Shown in pieces: positions 8,638 to 18,256 of a stretch of DNA of 64,000 bases. Under the pieces are notes generated by a model. The model ran no database searches, was not told the origin of the DNA, and saw nothing but the letters and a program-made list of their open reading frames with translations. A program made the position numbers and the translations under genes. Numbering within the stretch: the stretch's first letter is position 1; every line of letters starts with the position of its first letter. Source of the stretch: Gemmatimonadota bacterium (GTDB taxonomy: Bacteria; Gemmatimonadota; Gemmatimonadetes; Gemmatimonadales; Gemmatimonadaceae); contig JAHFCU010000009.1 of NCBI GenBank assembly GCA_023249305.1, positions 1 through 64,000 of the forward strand. Direction: 5' to 3'.

Positions 8638-9561
8638 CTACGCGCTCGGCTGGTCCGTTGATTCCGCTGCCGGCTTCTCCGCCGTCTCGGAGGCCTCGCC
8701 CTTCAGGCGTGCCGCGATCGCGTCGGGCTTCGCCCGGCGCCGACGCGGCCGATCACCGCCACGCTCGCCACCACCATGACCGCCGCGACGGCGGCGATCA
8801 TCGCCTTGCGGCTCGGCGCCGCGGTCCGACGAGTAGGTGTACGACTCGCCCTCCGCCGTTTCCTCGCGCACCGGAGCCTCACGACGCGCCTCGATGATCG
8901 CGTCCGTCACCGCCGCCGTGAGGAGTTCCACCGAGCGGATGGCGTCGTCGTTGCCGGCGATCGGCACGGCGATCAAGTCGGGGTCGGAGTTCGTATCGCA
9001 GATCGCGATGATCGGCAGGCCGAGTTTCTTGGCCTCGTCCACCGCGATGCGTTCCTTCTTCGCATCCACCACGAAGAGCAGCCCGGGGAGGCGCGACATG
9101 TTCTTGATGCCCGAGAGGTTCTTCAGGAGCTTGTCTTTCTGACGCATGAGCATCAGCTGCTCCTTCTTCGTGTAGTTCTCGAACCCGCCGCCCGCCTCCG
9201 AGCCGGCCTCGAGCTCCTTCAGCCGGCGAATCTGTTTCTTGACCGTGGCGAAGTTCGTGAGCAGGCCGCCGAGCCAGCGCTCCGTCACCGACAGCGCACC
9301 GGCGCGTTCGGCCTCCTGCGTCACGATGGCGGCGAGCTGGCGCTTCGTGCAGACGTAGAGCACCTGGTCGCCGCGCAGGACGACCTCACGGGCCAGTTTC
9401 TGGGCGAGCTCGATCTGCCGAAGCGTCTTTTGCAGATCAATGATGTGGATCCCGTTGCGCTCCGCGAAAATGAAGCGGCGCATCTTGGGGTTCCAGCGGC
9501 GCGTCTGGTGCCCGAAGTGGACACCGGCCTTGAGCAGATCGTCGAGCGTGGGCTGAGCCAT
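8638..9561 (-). CDS. rpsB: 30S ribosomal protein S2 with basic Gly/Arg-rich C-terminal tail
   Basis: S2 is a late-assembling protein of the small subunit and is needed for S1 binding. The 307-residue product starts MAQPTLDDLLKAGVHFGHQT, with the full S2 core (KMRRFIFAERNGIHIIDLQK, TNFATVKKQIRRLKELE, PIIAICDTNSDPDLI). The core ends near residue 225. About 80 further residues are unlike ordinary S2: first acidic, then a Gly/Arg tract (RRRRGGHGGGERGGDRPRRRR), then an Ala/Glu tail. The gene is second after rpsI and has its own 114-nt leader. Confidence 0.96.
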   Translation of the reverse strand: MAQPTLDDLLKAGVHFGHQTRRWNPKMRRFIFAERNGIHIIDLQKTLRQIELAQKLAREVVLRGDQVLYVCTKRQLAAIVTQEAERAGALSVTERWLGGLLTNFATVKKQIRRLKELEAGSEAGGGFENYTKKEQLMLMRQKDKLLKNLSGIKNMSRLPGLLFVVDAKKERIAVDEAKKLGLPIIAICDTNSDPDLIAVPIAGNDDAIRSVELLTAAVTDAIIEARREAPVREETAEGESYTYSSDRGAEPQGDDRRRRGGHGGGERGGDRPRRRRAKPDAIAARLKGEASETAEKPAAESTDQPSA

Positions 9562-9675
9562 GGTCTTGCGTGTACCTCGGACTGGTTTGATCGTCCCGCG
9601 GCTTCAGCGCCCGGACAGGCCGGCGAACCGGACCCCTGCCAAGCTCCACCGCGGTGTGGGATGAGGAGCTGTCGT
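9562..9675 (-). promoter_or_regulatory. rpsB leader (rpsI-rpsB intergenic)
   Basis: This 114-nt gap is long for this otherwise tightly packed operon. It can form AGCTCC/GGAGCT pairing (9642-9647 with 9665-9670) around the palindrome CACCGCGGTG, plus a second GC-rich fold. In other bacteria S2 represses its own operon through such a leader, so an autoregulatory role is plausible but not shown. Confidence 0.3.
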
Positions 9676-10068
9676 CTAGCGCTTCGAGAACTGGAACCGC
9701 TTGCGCGCCTTCGGGCGACCCGGCTTCTTGCGCTCGACGGCACGGGCGTCGCGCGTGAGCAGGCCGAGATCGCGCAGCCTGCGGCGATGCAGCTCGTCCA
9801 CTTGCACGAGGGCACGGGCGACCGCGAGGCGAAGCGCACCGGCCTGACCGGTGACGCCGCCGCCGTCTATGTTGGCGTGCACGTCGAAGCGGCCGAGCGT
9901 GTCGGTCGCCGTGAACGGCTGCTGGATGGCGCTCACCAGCACGGGTCGCGGGAAGTAGTCGCCGAGCGTACGCCCGTTGACACTCCACTTGCCCGAGCCG
10001 GGCTTCAGGTACAGGCGGCACACCGCTTCCTTGCGACGGCCGATGGTGTGAATGGTCTGGTCGGCCAT
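9676..10068 (-). CDS. rpsI: 30S ribosomal protein S9
   Basis: The 130-residue product starts MADQTIHTIGRRKEAVCRLY and ends with the characteristic basic tail RKRFQFSKR, whose final Ser-Lys-Arg reaches the P-site tRNA. Length is exactly typical. It starts 3 bp after the rplM stop, the conserved L13-S9 pair. Confidence 0.98.
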   Translation of the reverse strand: MADQTIHTIGRRKEAVCRLYLKPGSGKWSVNGRTLGDYFPRPVLVSAIQQPFTATDTLGRFDVHANIDGGGVTGQAGALRLAVARALVQVDELHRRRLRDLGLLTRDARAVERKKPGRPKARKRFQFSKR

Positions 10069-10071
10069 TGC

Positions 10072-10521
10072 TTACTTCGCCTCGAGCGACGGGAAGGTGA
10101 GCGGGGTGGGCTGCTGGGCGACATGCGGATGCTCGGCGCCGGCGTACACGCGCAGCTTGTTGCGGAGCTTTCCGCGGCCGAGGGCGTTCTTCGGCAGCAT
10201 GCCGTACACGGCTTTTTCGATGACGCGCTCGGGATGCTTGGCGAGCAGCGAGGCGAACGGCGTGTACAGCTCGTGGCCCATGTAGCCGGTGTGACGGAAG
10301 TACTGCTTCTGCTCCGCCTTGCGGCCCGTGACCTTCACTTTCGATGCATTGATCACGATGACGAAATCACCGGTGTCCATATGCGGCGTGAACATCGGCT
10401 TGTGCTTGCCGCGGAGGATCTTGGCGACCTCGGTGGCAAGCCGGCCCAGGACCATCCCGCTGGCGTCGACAACAAACCAGCGATGTTCGAGGTCCTTGGG
10501 TGTAGCACTGAAAGTCTTCAT
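10072..10521 (-). CDS. rplM: 50S ribosomal protein L13
   Basis: The 149-residue product is an early-assembly protein of the large subunit. Segments such as [38 protein letters not shown] and [19 protein letters not shown] are diagnostic for L13. It is the first gene of the rplM-rpsI-rpsB run, with a promoter about 110 bp upstream. Confidence 0.98.
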   Translation of the reverse strand: MKTFSATPKDLEHRWFVVDASGMVLGRLATEVAKILRGKHKPMFTPHMDTGDFVIVINASKVKVTGRKAEQKQYFRHTGYMGHELYTPFASLLAKHPERVIEKAVYGMLPKNALGRGKLRNKLRVYAGAEHPHVAQQPTPLTFPSLEAK

Positions 10522-10627
10522 CTGAAACGACTGGGCAGTACTTCGACTGCGTGGGTCTTCGCCTCACCGGTGCGGAACGCAACCCGGGTCTCGGCCGCCA
10601 CGAAGGGCTGTTTTCGGACAGACATGT

Positions 10628-10656
10628 AAGCTAGACAAGCACTTACATGGGGTCAA
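10628..10656 (-). promoter_or_regulatory. Putative promoter of the rplM operon
   Basis: On the minus strand TTGACC (10656-10651), a 17-nt spacer and TAGCTT (10633-10628) form a good sigma70-like pair. The -35 overlaps the TGA stop of the upstream lipoprotein gene. An 8-bp inverted repeat (10623-10630 with 10642-10649) brackets the spacer and -10 and could be an operator. The leader to rplM would be about 100 nt. Confidence 0.55.
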
Positions 10657-11504
10657 GGGGAACGGATCACCGCGTGGTACGCCGGCCCTTTCTGCCGCAC
10701 CAGCCGCAGGGTCAACAGCACGTCGGCCGTCGTCCCAAGATCCGGCCGGCCCGAATGCACGAGGAGCGGCGCCACGATGTCGAGCGTTCGATCGAGGTAC
10801 CGGACGGTGGCGTCGGGATCGCCCGCCATGATCGCCAACCGCGTCAGGCACGACGCTAGATCGAGCTCACCGGCCTCCACCCTGCTGTCGCCGCGCTTCA
10901 CGTTTTCCGCGACGATGCGGTCAAAGCGCGAGTTCGCGTCTCTGAGGGTGGCACGCGCGACCGCGACGTCATACGACACGAGATCCACCGCGTCGGCGCA
11001 GCGCATCGCCAAGCGGTAACTCTCGGAGTACTTCTCGTCCTCATCGCCGGAAAACCACGGGACGCGCGCGAGCAGTTCGCCGGAGACCGTGTCGCCCAAC
11101 TCGTGCCACGCGAGGTTCAGCGCCTGGCGCAGGAAGCGATCGCCGTAGGGGGTCGCCCGTTCGAAGCGGGCGCCATCGCGGAATCGCCGCCACGGCAACA
11201 ACCCTGACGCATCGCGGCTGAGCATGTTGGCCTGCACGAACTTCCGCAGCGTGAGAAAGCGGGACGTGTCTTGCACGAGCGTGAGATATCTCATGACCGG
11301 CGCCATGTCAGACATGTAGATGTAGCCGTCGCTGCGCATCAGTCGTTCAGGGTGGCCGGTGATGCCGGACACGGTCCACAGGTAGCTCTCCGTGCGCAGG
11401 ACTCGCTCCATCGACGGGTCGAGCGCGCGCTGCAGGCCACTCTGGGACGAGGCGCAGGCCGCCATGCCGCTCGCCAGCGCGAAGAACAGGACGCGGACTT
11501 TCAT
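10653..11504 (-). CDS. Putative lipoprotein of unknown function
   Basis: The product has 283 residues and I do not recognise the family. The N-terminus MKVRVLFFALASGMAACASS is a signal peptide ending in a lipobox-like MAAC, so a membrane-anchored, exported protein is likely. The rest is helical, with no membrane segment and one candidate catalytic-looking region but no assignable motif. It contains RTESYLWTVSGITGHPERL early on and helical repeats rich in Arg/Asp later, which might be TPR-like. It starts one base inside the stop of the biotin-carrier gene (TGATG), so it is co-translated with the acyl-CoA carboxylase cluster, though no functional tie is evident. Confidence 0.7.
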   Translation of the reverse strand: MKVRVLFFALASGMAACASSQSGLQRALDPSMERVLRTESYLWTVSGITGHPERLMRSDGYIYMSDMAPVMRYLTLVQDTSRFLTLRKFVQANMLSRDASGLLPWRRFRDGARFERATPYGDRFLRQALNLAWHELGDTVSGELLARVPWFSGDEDEKYSESYRLAMRCADAVDLVSYDVAVARATLRDANSRFDRIVAENVKRGDSRVEAGELDLASCLTRLAIMAGDPDATVRYLDRTLDIVAPLLVHSGRPDLGTTADVLLTLRLVRQKGPAYHAVIRSP

Positions 11505-12004
11505 CAGATGAGCTCCACGAGCACCGTGCCTCGCTCGACGGCCTGCCCCGGCTGAACGAGTACGCCCTTCACCGTGCCGGCCGTCGTGGCGCGCAATTCG
11601 TTTTCCATCTTCATGGCTTCCATGCTAATCACGCCCTGCCCCGGCGTCACGGTGTCGCCCGGCCGCACGTGCACTTTCACGATCATGCCTGGCATCGGCG
11701 CGGTGACGGGAACTGGCCCCGCGTGCGTCGCCTGCTTGGCCGTCAGGTCACGGATGGCACGCGTGCGCTCGTCGAGTGCCTCGGCCTCCACGCGCCAGCC
11801 GTCGAGGCGCAAGGTGTAGCGGCCCCGCTCGGGGTGGCGCCGAGCGACGACGCGGTGCACCCGGTTTCCGATGGCCACGAGGTGCACCGGTGTTCCCTCG
11901 ACGTCGGCCAAATGCACGGCGTGGACGGCGTTGCCGATGCGCGCCGTCTCGCCGTCGAACTCGACCTCGAGCCGTTCGTCGCCGATGTCCACGATGTACT
12001 TCAC
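11504..12004 (-). CDS. Biotin carboxyl carrier subunit of acyl-CoA carboxylase
   Basis: This 166-residue protein has a C-terminal biotinyl domain with the biotinylation motif EAMKMEN and the preceding PMPGMIVKVHVRPGDTV. It carries biotin between the biotin carboxylase (13274-14803) and the carboxyltransferase (14800-16350). The N-terminal ~90 residues are a beta-rich region found in carriers and alpha subunits of propionyl/acyl-CoA carboxylases. The start is a GTG at 12004 overlapping the stop of the methyltransferase gene (GTGA); a longer frame upstream is only the antisense of nothing sensible. The carrier is a separate polypeptide, whereas many acyl-CoA carboxylases fuse it to the biotin carboxylase. 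Confidence 0.88.
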   Translation of the reverse strand: MKYIVDIGDERLEVEFDGETARIGNAVHAVHLADVEGTPVHLVAIGNRVHRVVARRHPERGRYTLRLDGWRVEAEALDERTRAIRDLTAKQATHAGPVPVTAPMPGMIVKVHVRPGDTVTPGQGVISMEAMKMENELRATTAGTVKGVLVQPGQAVERGTVLVELI

Positions 12005-13254
12005 GCGCCCTCCGGTACCAGTTCGCACACGGTCTCGACATGCGCCGTGTGCGGGAACATGTCGAAACAGTCTAACGAAGCCACCCGCCAACCGGGGAGG
12101 CGCGCCACGTCGCGGGCGAGCGTCGCGGGGTCGCAGCTCACGTAGATGATCGCCCGCGGTCTCGGGTCGCAGGCGGCGAGCGTCTCGGTAACGGCGGCGG
12201 CCACGCCGGCGCGCGGCGGGTTGAGCAGCACCACGTCGGCGGGGAGCACGGCGCTAAGGACGTCTTCGACGCGGGCCGCGAGGGCTCGCGACGGCGCGGC
12301 GAGGCGTGCGGCGCACGCCGCGCTCGCGTCTTCGTCGAGCTCGACCGCCGTCACCGAGACGCCGCGCGATGCCAGCGCGACGGCGACGTCGCCTGCTCCG
12401 GCATAGCCGTCCATCACAGAGACCGGCGCGTGTGCCATCACGAGCGACTCGACGTGCGCGGCAAGCGACGCCGCCACTTCTGCGTTCACCTGCACGAACG
12501 ACGCGCCGGCGTCGCTCGTCGCGCGGCGATCGAACAGGAGCCGCCGCCGGCCGTCTTCATTCACCCACCACACCGCGGCTGCTGCCGTGACCGCTGCGGC
12601 AAACGCCGGCGCCTCGGGCCACTGCGCGCCGCCCTCCAAAACCAGCAGCAAGTCGTCGTGGTCGCGCCGGAGGGACATGCGCAGTGACGGAACGCGCGGC
12701 AGGAACTGCGCGCCTTGCGACAGCACGTCGCTGAAGCCGGTGACGATGCGCTCGTCGGTGATGCGGCAATCGGCGAGCGCGAAGACGTCATCGGGTCTGT
12801 TGGCGCGATGCAGCCCCGCGCGCCAGCCGTCGGCGGTGCGGCGAAGCGCGAGTGTCAGCTTGCGCCGGTACCGCCATGGCGACCCTGCCGCATGCACCGG
12901 CGGTCGCGCAACCTCGCGCTTGCCAATGCGCGCGAAGGCGTCTTGAACCATCTGCGCCTTCGCAGCGCGCTGCGCCTCGAGTGAAAGATGCTGCAGCTGG
13001 CAGCCGCCGCACGCATCGCGCTCGTAGTGCGGACATGCGGGATGCACACGGCCAGGTCCCGGCTGCTCGACGGCGACGAGCACGCCGCGCGCGAACCGAC
13101 CCTTGCTGGTCACGCGGGCGCGCACCCGGTCGCCAGGCGCGGTGCGCGGGACGAAGACCACCAATCCCTCGTGCCGTGCCACGCCGTCGCCACCGGCTGC
13201 GATGGACGTGATTTCGAGCGTCTCGTTGCTGCTCACGAGTCGCTCAGGCGCCAT
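12001..13254 (-). CDS. rlmD: 23S rRNA (uracil-C5)-methyltransferase, RlmD/RlmCD family
   Basis: The product is a SAM-dependent RNA m5U methyltransferase of 417 residues. An N-terminal TRAM domain (IAAGGDGVARHEGLVVFVPR) is followed by an iron-sulfur cysteine cluster (ACPHYERDACGGCQ plus a later Cys). A Rossmann methyltransferase domain follows with DGYAGAGD, the substrate loop LNPPRAGV, and the catalytic segment YVSCDPATLARDVA. It is embedded between acyl-CoA carboxylase subunit genes, 19 bp after the biotin carboxylase and overlapping the carrier gene. Whether it modifies U1939, U747 or both cannot be told from sequence. Confidence 0.88.
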   Translation of the reverse strand: MAPERLVSSNETLEITSIAAGGDGVARHEGLVVFVPRTAPGDRVRARVTSKGRFARGVLVAVEQPGPGRVHPACPHYERDACGGCQLQHLSLEAQRAAKAQMVQDAFARIGKREVARPPVHAAGSPWRYRRKLTLALRRTADGWRAGLHRANRPDDVFALADCRITDERIVTGFSDVLSQGAQFLPRVPSLRMSLRRDHDDLLLVLEGGAQWPEAPAFAAAVTAAAAVWWVNEDGRRRLLFDRRATSDAGASFVQVNAEVAASLAAHVESLVMAHAPVSVMDGYAGAGDVAVALASRGVSVTAVELDEDASAACAARLAAPSRALAARVEDVLSAVLPADVVLLNPPRAGVAAAVTETLAACDPRPRAIIYVSCDPATLARDVARLPGWRVASLDCFDMFPHTAHVETVCELVPEGA

Positions 13255-13273
13255 CTAAGCGCGATGAGCCAGT

Positions 13274-14803
13274 TCATGCATCGCGCAGGCCCTGTTGCCG
13301 GGCGAGGCGGGCCCACGGTTGGTGTTCCGGCAGCGTGCCCTCGGCCGCCGAGCCGGTGGCCGCGCCTGTCATGCCCGGAGCGCGCTGGCGCCGGTCGCGC
13401 TCGGCGAACAGCGCGGCCGCGATGGCGGCCGCCTCCACCAACTCGCGCGGCGCGGGTGCCCCAACGAGCGACTCCAGTCGGCGTTCGAGCCACTGAATGT
13501 CGATCGCGCCGCGCTGAAACTCATCGTCCTCCATCACGCGCAGGTGGAACTCGCGCGAAGTCTCGAGACCGTGAATGGTCAGCTCATCGAGCGCGCGATG
13601 CATGCGCGCGATCGCTTCAGCGCGCGTCGGCGCCCACACGATGAGCTTGGCGAGCATCGGGTCGTAGTGCAACGTTACTTCGCTCCCCGCACCAACGCCG
13701 CTGTCCCAGCGAACACCAGGCCCCGCCGGGATGCGCATGTATTCGATGCGTCCCGCGCTCGGCAAGAAGCCGTGAGCCGCGTCCTCGCTCGTAATGCGGC
13801 ACTCCATCGCCCAGCCGCGGGGGTCAATGTTCGACGTGAACGGCAGCCGCTCACCCGCCGCGATCCGAAGCTGCCACTGCACCAGGTCAATGCCGGTGAC
13901 AGCCTCAGTCACCGGATGCTCCACCTGAATGCGTGTGTTCATCTCGAGGAAGTAGAACTGGCTGTCCGGCGCGAGCAGGAATTCGCAGGTGCCGGCGTTC
14001 TGGTATCCCGCGGCCTTCGCCACGCGCACCGCGGCTGCTCCCATCGCCCTTCGCAGATCGGCGTTCACCGCCGGGCTCGGCGCCTCCTCGATCATCTTCT
14101 GATGCCGTCGCTGCACCGAGCACTCGCGCTCACCGAGCGAGACGCAGCGGCCGTGCCGATCCGCCAGCACCTGGATCTCCACGTGCCGAGGCCCCTCGAT
14201 GTACTTCTCCACGTAGACAGCGTCATCGCCGAATGCATTGCGGGACTCGCGCTGCGCCGCCTCGAGCGACGACGCCATCGCCGACGCGTCGCGCACGACG
14301 CGCATCCCCTTGCCGCCGCCTCCCGCGGCGGCCTTGAGCAGCACCGGATAGCCGAACCGATCAGCGATGCCCGCGGCCTCTTCGGCGCTTCGCAGCGGCT
14401 CGGTGGTACCCGGAACGACGGGGACGTCGTGGGCGATGGCGAGTGAACGCGCGGCTGTCTTGGAGCCCATCGCGGCGATTGCCTCGGCGGGCGGCCCGAC
14501 CCAGGTGAGTTCCGCGTCGCGCACCGCACGCGCGAACCACTCGCGCTCCGCGAGGAAGCCGTAGCCCGGATGGATGGCGTCGGCGCCGACGGCCTTGGCC
14601 GCCGCGATGATCAGTTCGCCGCGCAAGTAGCTCTCGGCAGATGGCGCGGGCCCGAGCCGCACCGCCTCGTCAGCCTCGCGCACGTGCGTTGCGAGTGCGT
14701 CGGCGTCGGAGTAGACGGCCACGGAGCCGAGCCCAAGCTCGCGGCAGGCACGGACGATCCGCAGCGCAATCTCGCCGCGGTTGGCGATGAGGACCTTCTT
14801 CAC
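13274..14803 (-). CDS. accC: Biotin carboxylase subunit of acyl-CoA/acetyl-CoA carboxylase
   Basis: This subunit carboxylates biotin using ATP and bicarbonate. The 509-residue product starts at GTG ([20 protein letters not shown]). It has the ATP-grasp loop [12 protein letters not shown], the KMIEEAPSP segment, the catalytic/Mg region [15 protein letters not shown], and the C-terminal biotin carboxylase domain. It extends about 60 residues beyond the usual ~450, with an Ala/Gly-rich low-complexity tail and no biotinyl domain, matching the separate carrier gene. The start overlaps the carboxyltransferase stop as GTGA. Propionyl-CoA, acetyl-CoA or another acyl-CoA may be the substrate. Confidence 0.92.
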   Translation of the reverse strand: MKKVLIANRGEIALRIVRACRELGLGSVAVYSDADALATHVREADEAVRLGPAPSAESYLRGELIIAAAKAVGADAIHPGYGFLAEREWFARAVRDAELTWVGPPAEAIAAMGSKTAARSLAIAHDVPVVPGTTEPLRSAEEAAGIADRFGYPVLLKAAAGGGGKGMRVVRDASAMASSLEAAQRESRNAFGDDAVYVEKYIEGPRHVEIQVLADRHGRCVSLGERECSVQRRHQKMIEEAPSPAVNADLRRAMGAAAVRVAKAAGYQNAGTCEFLLAPDSQFYFLEMNTRIQVEHPVTEAVTGIDLVQWQLRIAAGERLPFTSNIDPRGWAMECRITSEDAAHGFLPSAGRIEYMRIPAGPGVRWDSGVGAGSEVTLHYDPMLAKLIVWAPTRAEAIARMHRALDELTIHGLETSREFHLRVMEDDEFQRGAIDIQWLERRLESLVGAPAPRELVEAAAIAAALFAERDRRQRAPGMTGAATGSAAEGTLPEHQPWARLARQQGLRDA

Positions 14804-16350
14804 AACGGGATGTTGCCGTGCTTGCGCGGCGGATTGCGGTCGCGCTTGCCCTGCAGCGTCTCGAGCGCGTCAATCAGCCGCAAGCGAGTGTCGCGCGGAT
14901 CAATGATGTCGTCCACGTAGCCGCGGCTCGCCGCGACGTACGGGTTGGCGAACTTCTCGGTGTACTCGCTTACCCGCTGATCCATGGCCTTCGCCGGATC
15001 CTTGCTCTCGGCGATCTCCTTCTTGAACAGGATTTCCACCGCACCCTTCGGCCCCATCACCGCGATCTCCGCCGTCGGCCACGCCACATTGAAGTCGCCG
15101 CGGATGTGCTTGGAGCTCATCACGTCGTAGGCTCCGCCGTACGCCTTGCGCGTGATCACCGTGAGCTTCGGCACGGTCGCCTCGCAGTACGCGTAGAGCA
15201 GCTTCGCGCCGTGCTTGATGATGCCGCCGTGCTCCTGCCCGACGCCGGGGAGGAAGCCTGGCACATCCTCGAACGTCACGATCGGGATGTTGAACGCATC
15301 GCAGAAGCGAATGAACCGCGCGGCCTTGGCGCTCGCGTTGATGTCGAGGACGCCGGCGAGCACCGCGGGCTGGTTGGCGACGATTCCCACGGAGAAGCCG
15401 CCGAGGTGGGAGAAGCCGCACAGGATGTTGCCGGCGTACTCCTTCTGCACCTCGAGGAACTCGCCCTCATCGACGACGCGCGCGATGACTTCATGCATGT
15501 CGTACGGCTTGTTCGGCTCGTCCGGCACGATGTCGAGGAGCGCCTCCTCGCGGCGGTCGCGGGGATCACTGGACGCGCCGCGCGGCGGCGGTTCGACGTT
15601 GTTCGAGGGGAGGAACCGCAGGAGATCGCGAATCCCCTGCAGTGTGGCCAGCTCGCTGTCGCACGTGAAGTGCGACACGCCGGACGCCGTACCGTGCGTG
15701 TCGGCGCCGCCGAGCACCTCCATCGTGACGTCCTCATGAGTCACCGTCTTCACGACGTTTGGCCCAGTCACGAACATGTAGCTCGTGCCACGGGTCATGA
15801 AGATGAAGTCGGTGATCGCCGGCGAATACACGGCACCGCCCGCGCAGGGGCCGAGGATCGCGGAGATCTGCGGCACGACGCCCGAGGCCAGCGTGTTGCG
15901 GAGGAAGATCTCGGCGTAGCCGCCCAGGGAGGCGACGCCCTCCTGAATGCGTGCGCCCCCCGAGTCGTTGAGCCCGATGACCGGCGCGCCGTTGCGCACG
16001 GCGAGATCCAGGAGCTTGCAGATCTTCTCGGCGACGGCCTCGCTGAGCGAGCCGCCGAAAATCGTGAAGTCCTGCGAGAAGACGTAGACGAGCCGGCCGT
16101 CCATGCGGCCGTAGCCGGTGACGACGCCGTCGCCGTAGTAGCGCTGGTCCTCGAGCCCGAAGTCGTACGAGCGATGCACGACGAACCGGTCGAGTTCCAC
16201 GAAGGAGCCGTCGTCGAGCAGCAGGTCGAGGCGCTCGCGGGCGGAGAGCTTTCCCTTGTCATGCTGGGCCTTGAGGCGCGCGGCGCCGCCGCCCAGTTCT
16301 GCCTCGGCGCGCCGGCGCTCGAGGAGGTCGAGTTTTTCGCGCATGCTCAT
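14800..16350 (-). CDS. pccB: Acyl-CoA carboxylase carboxyltransferase (beta) subunit
   Basis: The 516-residue crotonase-fold protein transfers carboxyl from biotin to an acyl-CoA. It shows N- and C-terminal carboxyltransferase halves with the oxyanion loops [11 protein letters not shown] / [12 protein letters not shown] and, in the second half, [20 protein letters not shown]. The overall pattern is that of PccB/AccD5-type propionyl-CoA carboxylases rather than the zinc-finger AccD. The start at 16350 ([14 protein letters not shown]) is chosen over a longer frame that would cross the rpsA terminator; 16344 is an alternative. It is the first gene of the carboxylase cluster. Confidence 0.92.
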   Translation of the reverse strand: MSMREKLDLLERRRAEAELGGGAARLKAQHDKGKLSARERLDLLLDDGSFVELDRFVVHRSYDFGLEDQRYYGDGVVTGYGRMDGRLVYVFSQDFTIFGGSLSEAVAEKICKLLDLAVRNGAPVIGLNDSGGARIQEGVASLGGYAEIFLRNTLASGVVPQISAILGPCAGGAVYSPAITDFIFMTRGTSYMFVTGPNVVKTVTHEDVTMEVLGGADTHGTASGVSHFTCDSELATLQGIRDLLRFLPSNNVEPPPRGASSDPRDRREEALLDIVPDEPNKPYDMHEVIARVVDEGEFLEVQKEYAGNILCGFSHLGGFSVGIVANQPAVLAGVLDINASAKAARFIRFCDAFNIPIVTFEDVPGFLPGVGQEHGGIIKHGAKLLYAYCEATVPKLTVITRKAYGGAYDVMSSKHIRGDFNVAWPTAEIAVMGPKGAVEILFKKEIAESKDPAKAMDQRVSEYTEKFANPYVAASRGYVDDIIDPRDTRLRLIDALETLQGKRDRNPPRKHGNIPL

Positions 16351-16407
16351 GGCTCTAAACAAACGCGGCGGCCCGTGGCCCGAAAGGTCATCCGTGCCGC
16401 AAAAGAC

Positions 16408-16440
16408 GAACCCCCGCCCGGCGGCGCCGGGCGGGGGTTC
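16408..16440 (-). terminator. Intrinsic terminator of rpsA
   Basis: A 14-bp perfect stem (16408-16421 with 16427-16440) with a 5-nt loop is followed on the minus strand by GTCTTTTGC. It lies 19 bp past the rpsA stop and separates the lysine-cmk-rpsA transcript from the carboxylase cluster. The stem is nearly symmetric, but nothing on the plus strand needs it. Confidence 0.8.
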
Positions 16441-16459
16441 ATGCAGTGGAAGGTCGCGA

Positions 16460-18256
16460 CTACACGTCGTCGTCGGCGTCGATGACGGCCGACAGGTCGG
16501 CAGGAATCTCCGGGACCGCGTCGCCATCCTCGGTATGCACCTTCGACGGCTCGGCCGGACGCTCCTGCCCTTCCGGGATGTTCGTGACGGCCAGCACGAT
16601 GCGGCGATGGATCGGATCGACCTCGAGCACGCGCAGGTCGAGCGCCATCTTCTCCCACGCGATCTCCGCGGGGCTCTGGATGGCCTTGTCGGTGATGTTC
16701 AACTGCGAGATCGGCACGAAGCCTTCGATGTCGTTGCCGACATCAACGACCACGCCCTTCTCCATGAGGCGTACGACGTGGCCCTTGAGCTCGGTGCCGA
16801 CCGTGTAGGTCTCGCCGATCTTCAGCCACGGATCCTCTTCGGCCTGCTTCAGGCCGAGCGAGATGCGCTTGTTGTCGCTGTCAATGTTGAGGATCACGAC
16901 GTCCACCGCGTCGCCCTTCTTGACGATCTCCGACGGGTGCTGAACGCGCTTGGTCCACGACATGTCGGAGATGTGGATGAGGCCGTCAATGCCAGGCTCG
17001 ATCTCGACGAACGCGCCGAACGACGTGAGGTTGCGAACCTTGCCGTTGATGCGCGTGCCGACCGGGTACTTGAGCGGCAGCACCATCCACGGATCCTGCT
17101 CGGTCTGCTTCATGCCGAGCGAAATCTTCTCTTCGTTCGGATCGACCTTGAGCACCACTGCCTCGATGGCCTCGCCAATCGAGACGAGTTTCGACGGATG
17201 GCGGACGTTGCGCGTCCAGCTCATCTCGCTGATGTGCACCAGGCCTTCGATGCCGGGCTCGAGTTCAATGAACGCGCCGTAGTTGGTGATGGACACCACC
17301 TTGCCCGAGACGCGCGTACCGACCGGGTACTTGGCGGCGACGTCCTTCCACGGATACGCCTGAAGCTGCTTGAGGCCGAGCGAGATGCGCTCGCGCTCCC
17401 AGTCAATGTCCAGGACCTTGATCTCGAGCTCGGCGCCGATCTGCACCATCTCGCTCGGATGCTGGATGCGGCCCCACGACATGTCGGTGATGTGGAGCAG
17501 GCCGTCCACGCCGCCGAGGTCAATGAAGGCGCCGAAGTCGGTGATGTTCTTGACCACGCCCTTCCTCACCTGGTCCTTCTGGAGCTCCTTCATCAGCTTC
17601 TCGCGCTTGCCCGCGCGCTCGGTTTCGAGGATCACGCGGCGCGAGACAACGATGTTGCGGCGGCGCTTGTTGAGCTTGATGATCTTGAACTCGTACTTCT
17701 GGCCGAGCAGCTCGTCGATGTTGGGCACGCGACGGAGGGCGATCTGCGAGCCGGGGAGGAAGGCGTCGACGCCCATGAGGTCGACGACCACGCCGCCCTT
17801 GATCTTCTTGACGAGCACGCCTTCGACGGGCTGGTCGGACTCGTACGCGATGCGGATCCTCTCCCACACGCGCATGAAGTCGGCCTTCTTCTTGGAGAGG
17901 ACGACGGAGCCTTCCTGGTCCTCGAGGTGCTCAAGCAGGACTTCAACTTCGTCGCCGGCCTTGAGCTCCGGCATGTCCTTGAACTCTTCGAGCGGGATCG
18001 AGCCTTCGCTCTTGAACCCGATGTCGAGGACGACGAGGTTGTCGCGGATCTCCAGCACGCGGGACTTGACGATTTCGCCTTCCTCGATCGAGGCAAGGGT
18101 CCCGTTGTAGAGGTCCATCATCGCTTCGTAGTCGGCGGACGAATACTCGTCCTCCTCGTAGAGCTCGGGACGGCGATTCACGAGCGGGCGCAGGACGGCC
18201 TTCTGGGCCATGCGCTTGTCGCGCTCGGTGATTTGCGGGGTGGCTTCGGTGGACAC
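16460..18256 (-). CDS. rpsA: 30S ribosomal protein S1
   Basis: This 598-residue RNA-binding protein delivers mRNA to the 30S subunit. Six S1-type OB repeats can be counted. The last four carry the clear GAF(I/V)(D/E)...GL(L/V/I)H(I)S/T(D/E)MSW pattern, for example [20 protein letters not shown], and each ends with ISLG(L/M)KQ. The N-terminus has an additional ~40-residue tail, and the C-terminus is acidic (AVIDADDDV). The start is GTG at 18256, preceded by a 298-bp gap from cmk that carries a palindrome. The cmk-rpsA order is conserved in many bacteria. Confidence 0.96.
   Translation of the reverse strand: MSTEATPQITERDKRMAQKAVLRPLVNRRPELYEEDEYSSADYEAMMDLYNGTLASIEEGEIVKSRVLEIRDNLVVLDIGFKSEGSIPLEEFKDMPELKAGDEVEVLLEHLEDQEGSVVLSKKKADFMRVWERIRIAYESDQPVEGVLVKKIKGGVVVDLMGVDAFLPGSQIALRRVPNIDELLGQKYEFKIIKLNKRRRNIVVSRRVILETERAGKREKLMKELQKDQVRKGVVKNITDFGAFIDLGGVDGLLHITDMSWGRIQHPSEMVQIGAELEIKVLDIDWERERISLGLKQLQAYPWKDVAAKYPVGTRVSGKVVSITNYGAFIELEPGIEGLVHISEMSWTRNVRHPSKLVSIGEAIEAVVLKVDPNEEKISLGMKQTEQDPWMVLPLKYPVGTRINGKVRNLTSFGAFVEIEPGIDGLIHISDMSWTKRVQHPSEIVKKGDAVDVVILNIDSDNKRISLGLKQAEEDPWLKIGETYTVGTELKGHVVRLMEKGVVVDVGNDIEGFVPISQLNITDKAIQSPAEIAWEKMALDLRVLEVDPIHRRIVLAVTNIPEGQERPAEPSKVHTEDGDAVPEIPADLSAVIDADDDV

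Noticed and set aside
8776-10629. Plus-strand frame of 617 codons opposite rpsB, rpsI and rplM
   Set aside because: It is antisense to three conserved ribosomal-protein genes, and its translation has no recognisable motif.
14818-16485. Plus-strand frame of 555 codons opposite the carboxyltransferase
   Set aside because: The minus strand encodes a complete PccB-type protein with both oxyanion motifs; the plus product is a His/Arg-rich shadow.
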